Of a DNA stretch of 15,122 bases, positions 12,402-15,122 are shown piece by piece. Position 1 is the stretch's first letter; the number at the start of each line of letters is the position of its first letter. The stretch lies in NCBI GenBank assembly GCA_016791285.1, contig JAEUMX010000083.1:1-15122 (forward strand). Reading direction: 5' to 3'. The notes under the pieces are model-generated. The model was not told the DNA's origin and did no database searches. It saw only the letters and a program-made list of their open reading frames with translations. The stretch is from Burkholderiales bacterium. GTDB taxonomy: Bacteria; Pseudomonadota; Gammaproteobacteria; Burkholderiales; JAEUMW01. The position numbers were made by a program, and so were the translations under genes.

Positions 12402-15122
12402 ATGCTTCGGATTCCGCCATTCCGAAAAATCGGTGACCTCACCGTCTATCAAGACGATGGTATCTGGAACAGGTTCACGCTGATCCCGGCGATGCCGACG
12501 ATTCGGCGCGACGAGAAGGGGCAGGCGATCTTCCTGCTCACGATCTTCCACACCTCCGATCAGGCGCGCGAGGCGAACCCCGCCCTCGCCCGCGGCGGCG
12601 GCTTCATGAATTTCGACGTGCAGTTCGCGGTAAGCGAGGAGGCCGCGGAATTCGCGCGCCGGGAACTGCAGCAATGGGTCCACGAGGAGTACGCGCGGCG
12701 GCGCACCGACCCGCGCTACGCGAGCCTGCCCGAGTATGCCGCGGCGACGGCGCCCATCGTCGAGATCGTCGATCCGTTGCTGTCGAGCGGCACCGTCTCG
12801 ATGCACACCACCCAGTCGAACCTGCTCGTGACGGGGCGGTTCGCCGAGGCGCCGGCGTCGCTCGTGAGCGGATCCACCGCGGTCTTCAATCTGGATCTCA
12901 CCGAGACCGGCGCCGGCTTCATGAAGGAGCTCTTCGTCGACAGCTCCGGCAGCGGGCGTGTCGACCTCACGCCGGTGCAGGTGATCTACAACCTCAAGAT
13001 GTGGGCGCGCACGCCGTCGTGCGTGATCGACGTCAAGGGACACTCCGAGCGCATCCACCAGACGCTGAAGAAGATTTCCCAGACCAATCGCGACGATCCC
13101 TGCACCCCGGCCGAGGTCGAGACGTTCCGCGAGACCGGCACCAACAGCTCCACGCTGCGCGAGACGGGCATGGTCGAGGTCAAGATCGACAAGGGCGATG
13201 CCACGGTGCCGGACGACGTGCTGCAGGCGCTGCAGCAGTATGCGCTGGATCTCTTCGACACGATGATCGCCGAGCGCTTCCTGGTGCCGGCCGAGACCGA
13301 TGGCGAGCAGCTCGACTTCGACGCGGACGATCCGCGGATGCGCGATCGCGACCCCGGCTGGGGTGCGGTGCTGTACGAAGGACCGAACTACACCGGCCGC
13401 TCGATCGAAGTGAACGAGGACCTGAGCTTCGTCGGTCAGGAGCTCAACGACAAGATCTCCTCGGTTCGGGTGCGCTCGGGTCACCGGGTCACGCTGTACC
13501 AGCACATCAACTACGGCGGGGTCAGCACACAGTTGAGCGCCTCGGTCGCGCAGCTCACCGGAAACTGGGACAAGCACGTGTCATCGGCGAAGCTGTGGCG
13601 GCCGCCGCAGACCCGCTACAAGGTGCGCGAGAGCATCAATACCGCGACCATGAATCTGCAGATCAAGGTCGATCGGTCGCAGGTCGTCGAGTGGCCTCTG
13701 GTCGGCCAGGCCACCCTGGAAACCTTCTTCTCGGAGGCGAGCCCCGCGGAGATCCGGCGCCACGTCGTCGAGCTGACGGCGGACCAGTTCGACTCACTGG
13801 GCGTGACCGTGCGGGCGCTGGTCGATTTCGACAAACAGCCGGTGCAGGCGATCGAGGTGCAGACCGAGTACACCGCCACCGACGGCGACGGTCAGACCCG
13901 CACCACACCGGGCAGCTTCACCTTCCGCTCGGGAGAGACGGCACCGGCGAAGTTCGATCCCACCGTACTCGGTGGCAAGCGCGAATACCGCTTCCGCTAC
14001 CGCGTCATCTACGACGATGGCACCGCGAGCGACTTCACGGAGTGGGAAACGGCGACGAACCGCTCGCTCAACGTGACCGTCGCCAACGCCGGGCAGCTCT
14101 CCCTCGAAGTGAGCGGCGCGGGTCTCAACTGGGACGTGGTGCGTACGGCCGAGGTCAAGCTCCGCTACGGAGCGCCTGCGGACGGCATCGCGACCGTCGA
14201 GAAGAGCTTCGCCCTGACCAAGCTGAATCCCGTTGCGAAATGGGAGCAGCAGGTGAGCAAGGTGCGCGGCAACATCACCGCCGCGATCACCTACTATCTT
14301 GCGGACGACAAGGTGATCGACGGCGGCACGCGCACGCTCGACGCCACCAACACGCTCTTCGTCGTGCCGCCGCCGCAGGCCGACGTGCTCAACGTGAGCC
14401 TGCTGCCGTCCGGCGACTGGAGCGACGTCGCACAGGCGGTCGTCTCGCTCAAGTACGACGCCGGCGACGGCCGAACCTACGACCGGGCGTTCCAGTTCAA
14501 GTCGCTCGATCAGTTCGCCGAGTGGGCGGTGCTGCTGCGCGACCCCAACCGGCGGACGTTCCAATACCAGACGGTGGTCGCCTACAAGAGCGGCAGCGAC
14601 GAGACCTCGCCCTGGACCACGAAGACCGGTGATCAGGCGGTGCTGATCACGGTGAAAGGTGTGCCGAAGCTTCGCATCAACATCCTGTCCAATCTGGTCG
14701 ACTTCGCGCGCACGCCCGTGGTCAGGGTCACCGTCTCCTACGGCGAGCAGCGGCAAACGGTCAGCTTCACGAGCCCCGGCGCGAGCGCGGTGCAGTTTCC
14801 CGTGGCGGCCGACGGCCGCCGCGACTACGCATACGAGATCGTCTGGTCGGCGCCGTCGGGCGACGTGTCCTCGGGCGTGCAGCGCAGCGGCGACACGGAG
14901 CTGTTCATTCCGCGGGCGCAGCTGCCGACGGTGGGCAAGCTCGAGGTGATCGTGCGCGGTTTCGCGGTGGACTTCGCGGCGACTCCCTTCGTCGACGTGG
15001 CGCTGCAATGGCAGGACGGAAACCGCGAGGAACGGAAGACGGTCGCGCTCACGAAGGAGCAGCCCAATGCCACCTGGTCGGTGGACATCGGCGACCGCAC
15101 GCAGCGCAAGTATCGCTATGCG
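12402..15122 (+). CDS. Large beta/gamma-crystallin plus tandem beta-sandwich module protein, 3'-truncated by the window edge (protein D)
   Basis: One frame is open from ATG 12402 to the last base, 907 codons with no stop; AGGAGGG precedes the ATG at good spacing. Residues 24-75 carry the N-terminal motif shared with the three - strand proteins (RFTLIPAMPTIRRDEKGQA). Residues about 321-400 are a two-motif beta/gamma-crystallin domain: AVLYEGPNYTG opens the first Greek key, NDKISS at 349-354 fits the (N/D)(N/D)xx(S/T)S calcium motif, and LYQHINYGG opens the second. The second motif, DKHVSS (390-395), has Lys in the second position, so it is partly degenerate. Residues 428-443 hold the VVEWPLVGQATLETFF element. 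From 468 on, modules start at about 468, 565, 661, 756 and 846, a ~90-97-residue period, and the array runs off the window. No signal peptide or membrane helix is visible. The overall function is unknown. Confidence 0.92.
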   Translation, partial: MLRIPPFRKIGDLTVYQDDGIWNRFTLIPAMPTIRRDEKGQAIFLLTIFHTSDQAREANPALARGGGFMNFDVQFAVSEEAAEFARRELQQWVHEEYARRRTDPRYASLPEYAAATAPIVEIVDPLLSSGTVSMHTTQSNLLVTGRFAEAPASLVSGSTAVFNLDLTETGAGFMKELFVDSSGSGRVDLTPVQVIYNLKMWARTPSCVIDVKGHSERIHQTLKKISQTNRDDPCTPAEVETFRETGTNSSTLRETGMVEVKIDKGDATVPDDVLQALQQYALDLFDTMIAERFLVPAETDGEQLDFDADDPRMRDRDPGWGAVLYEGPNYTGRSIEVNEDLSFVGQELNDKISSVRVRSGHRVTLYQHINYGGVSTQLSASVAQLTGNWDKHVSSAKLWRPPQTRYKVRESINTATMNLQIKVDRSQVVEWPLVGQATLETFFSEASPAEIRRHVVELTADQFDSLGVTVRALVDFDKQPVQAIEVQTEYTATDGDGQTRTTPGSFTFRSGETAPAKFDPTVLGGKREYRFRYRVIYDDGTASDFTEWETATNRSLNVTVANAGQLSLEVSGAGLNWDVVRTAEVKLRYGAPADGIATVEKSFALTKLNPVAKWEQQVSKVRGNITAAITYYLADDKVIDGGTRTLDATNTLFVVPPPQADVLNVSLLPSGDWSDVAQAVVSLKYDAGDGRTYDRAFQFKSLDQFAEWAVLLRDPNRRTFQYQTVVAYKSGSDETSPWTTKTGDQAVLITVKGVPKLRINILSNLVDFARTPVVRVTVSYGEQRQTVSFTSPGASAVQFPVAADGRRDYAYEIVWSAPSGDVSSGVQRSGDTELFIPRAQLPTVGKLEVIVRGFAVDFAATPFVDVALQWQDGNREERKTVALTKEQPNATWSVDIGDRTQRKYRYA

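Noticed and set aside
12674..14632. 652-codon + strand frame inside protein D
   Set aside because: It is the +1 shadow of D, Arg-rich and without motifs, whereas the D frame shows a crystallin domain and repeats.
12375..15008. Two - strand frames (400 and 404 codons) antisense to D
   Set aside because: Composition rich in His, Arg, Val and Asp with no domain; they mirror the GC3-biased codons of D.

Overview
This is a GC-rich bacterial chromosomal window. The codon use, CCA-encoding tRNAs and close resemblance of several proteins to proteobacterial families suggest a betaproteobacterium (Burkholderiales or Nitrosomonadales-like); this placement is an inference. It has four blocks.

Block 1 (1-839): the 3' end of an unrecognised, possibly membrane-associated gene on the + strand, then a two-gene tRNA operon on the - strand, tRNA-Ala(GGC) followed by tRNA-Glu(UUC). 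The operon has a near-consensus sigma-70 promoter with a perfect TATAAT and a GC-rich discriminator.

Block 2 (840-4816): an envelope/stress-type module around an ECF sigma factor. On the - strand lie a small secreted protein made of three copies of a ~40-residue unit, then a Tat-type metallophosphoesterase, a type-1 copper protein (cupredoxin) and a VOC/glyoxalase-fold protein. Divergent from them, on the + strand, are the ECF sigma factor and its overlapping zinc-finger, single-TM anti-sigma factor. The divergent intergenic region carries the same element on both strands, GGGAATA-N17-GTMATGC, and a weaker copy precedes the metallophosphoesterase. This looks like an autoregulated ECF regulon, and the + strand copy argues that the sigma factor starts at TTG 3484.

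Block 3 (4833-6219): two glutathione-linked genes on the + strand, a YfcG-like (nu-class) glutathione transferase/disulfide oxidoreductase and a GloC/YcbL-type hydroxyacylglutathione hydrolase.

Block 4 (6235-15122): the most unusual part. Three large, tightly coupled - strand genes (820, 539 and 632 aa) and one divergent + strand gene (at least 907 codons, running off the window) encode proteins I cannot assign to a named family. By eye, all four share an N-terminal beta-rich motif, and all four carry ~90-97-residue beta-sandwich-like modules, often in tandem, that end near a conserved Trp. The + strand protein also contains a recognisable calcium-type beta/gamma-crystallin domain. None has an obvious signal peptide or membrane segment. 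They look like a co-evolved multi-component assembly of unknown function. The large + strand open frames across 6574-12355 and the antisense frames over 12402-15122 are GC-driven shadows.
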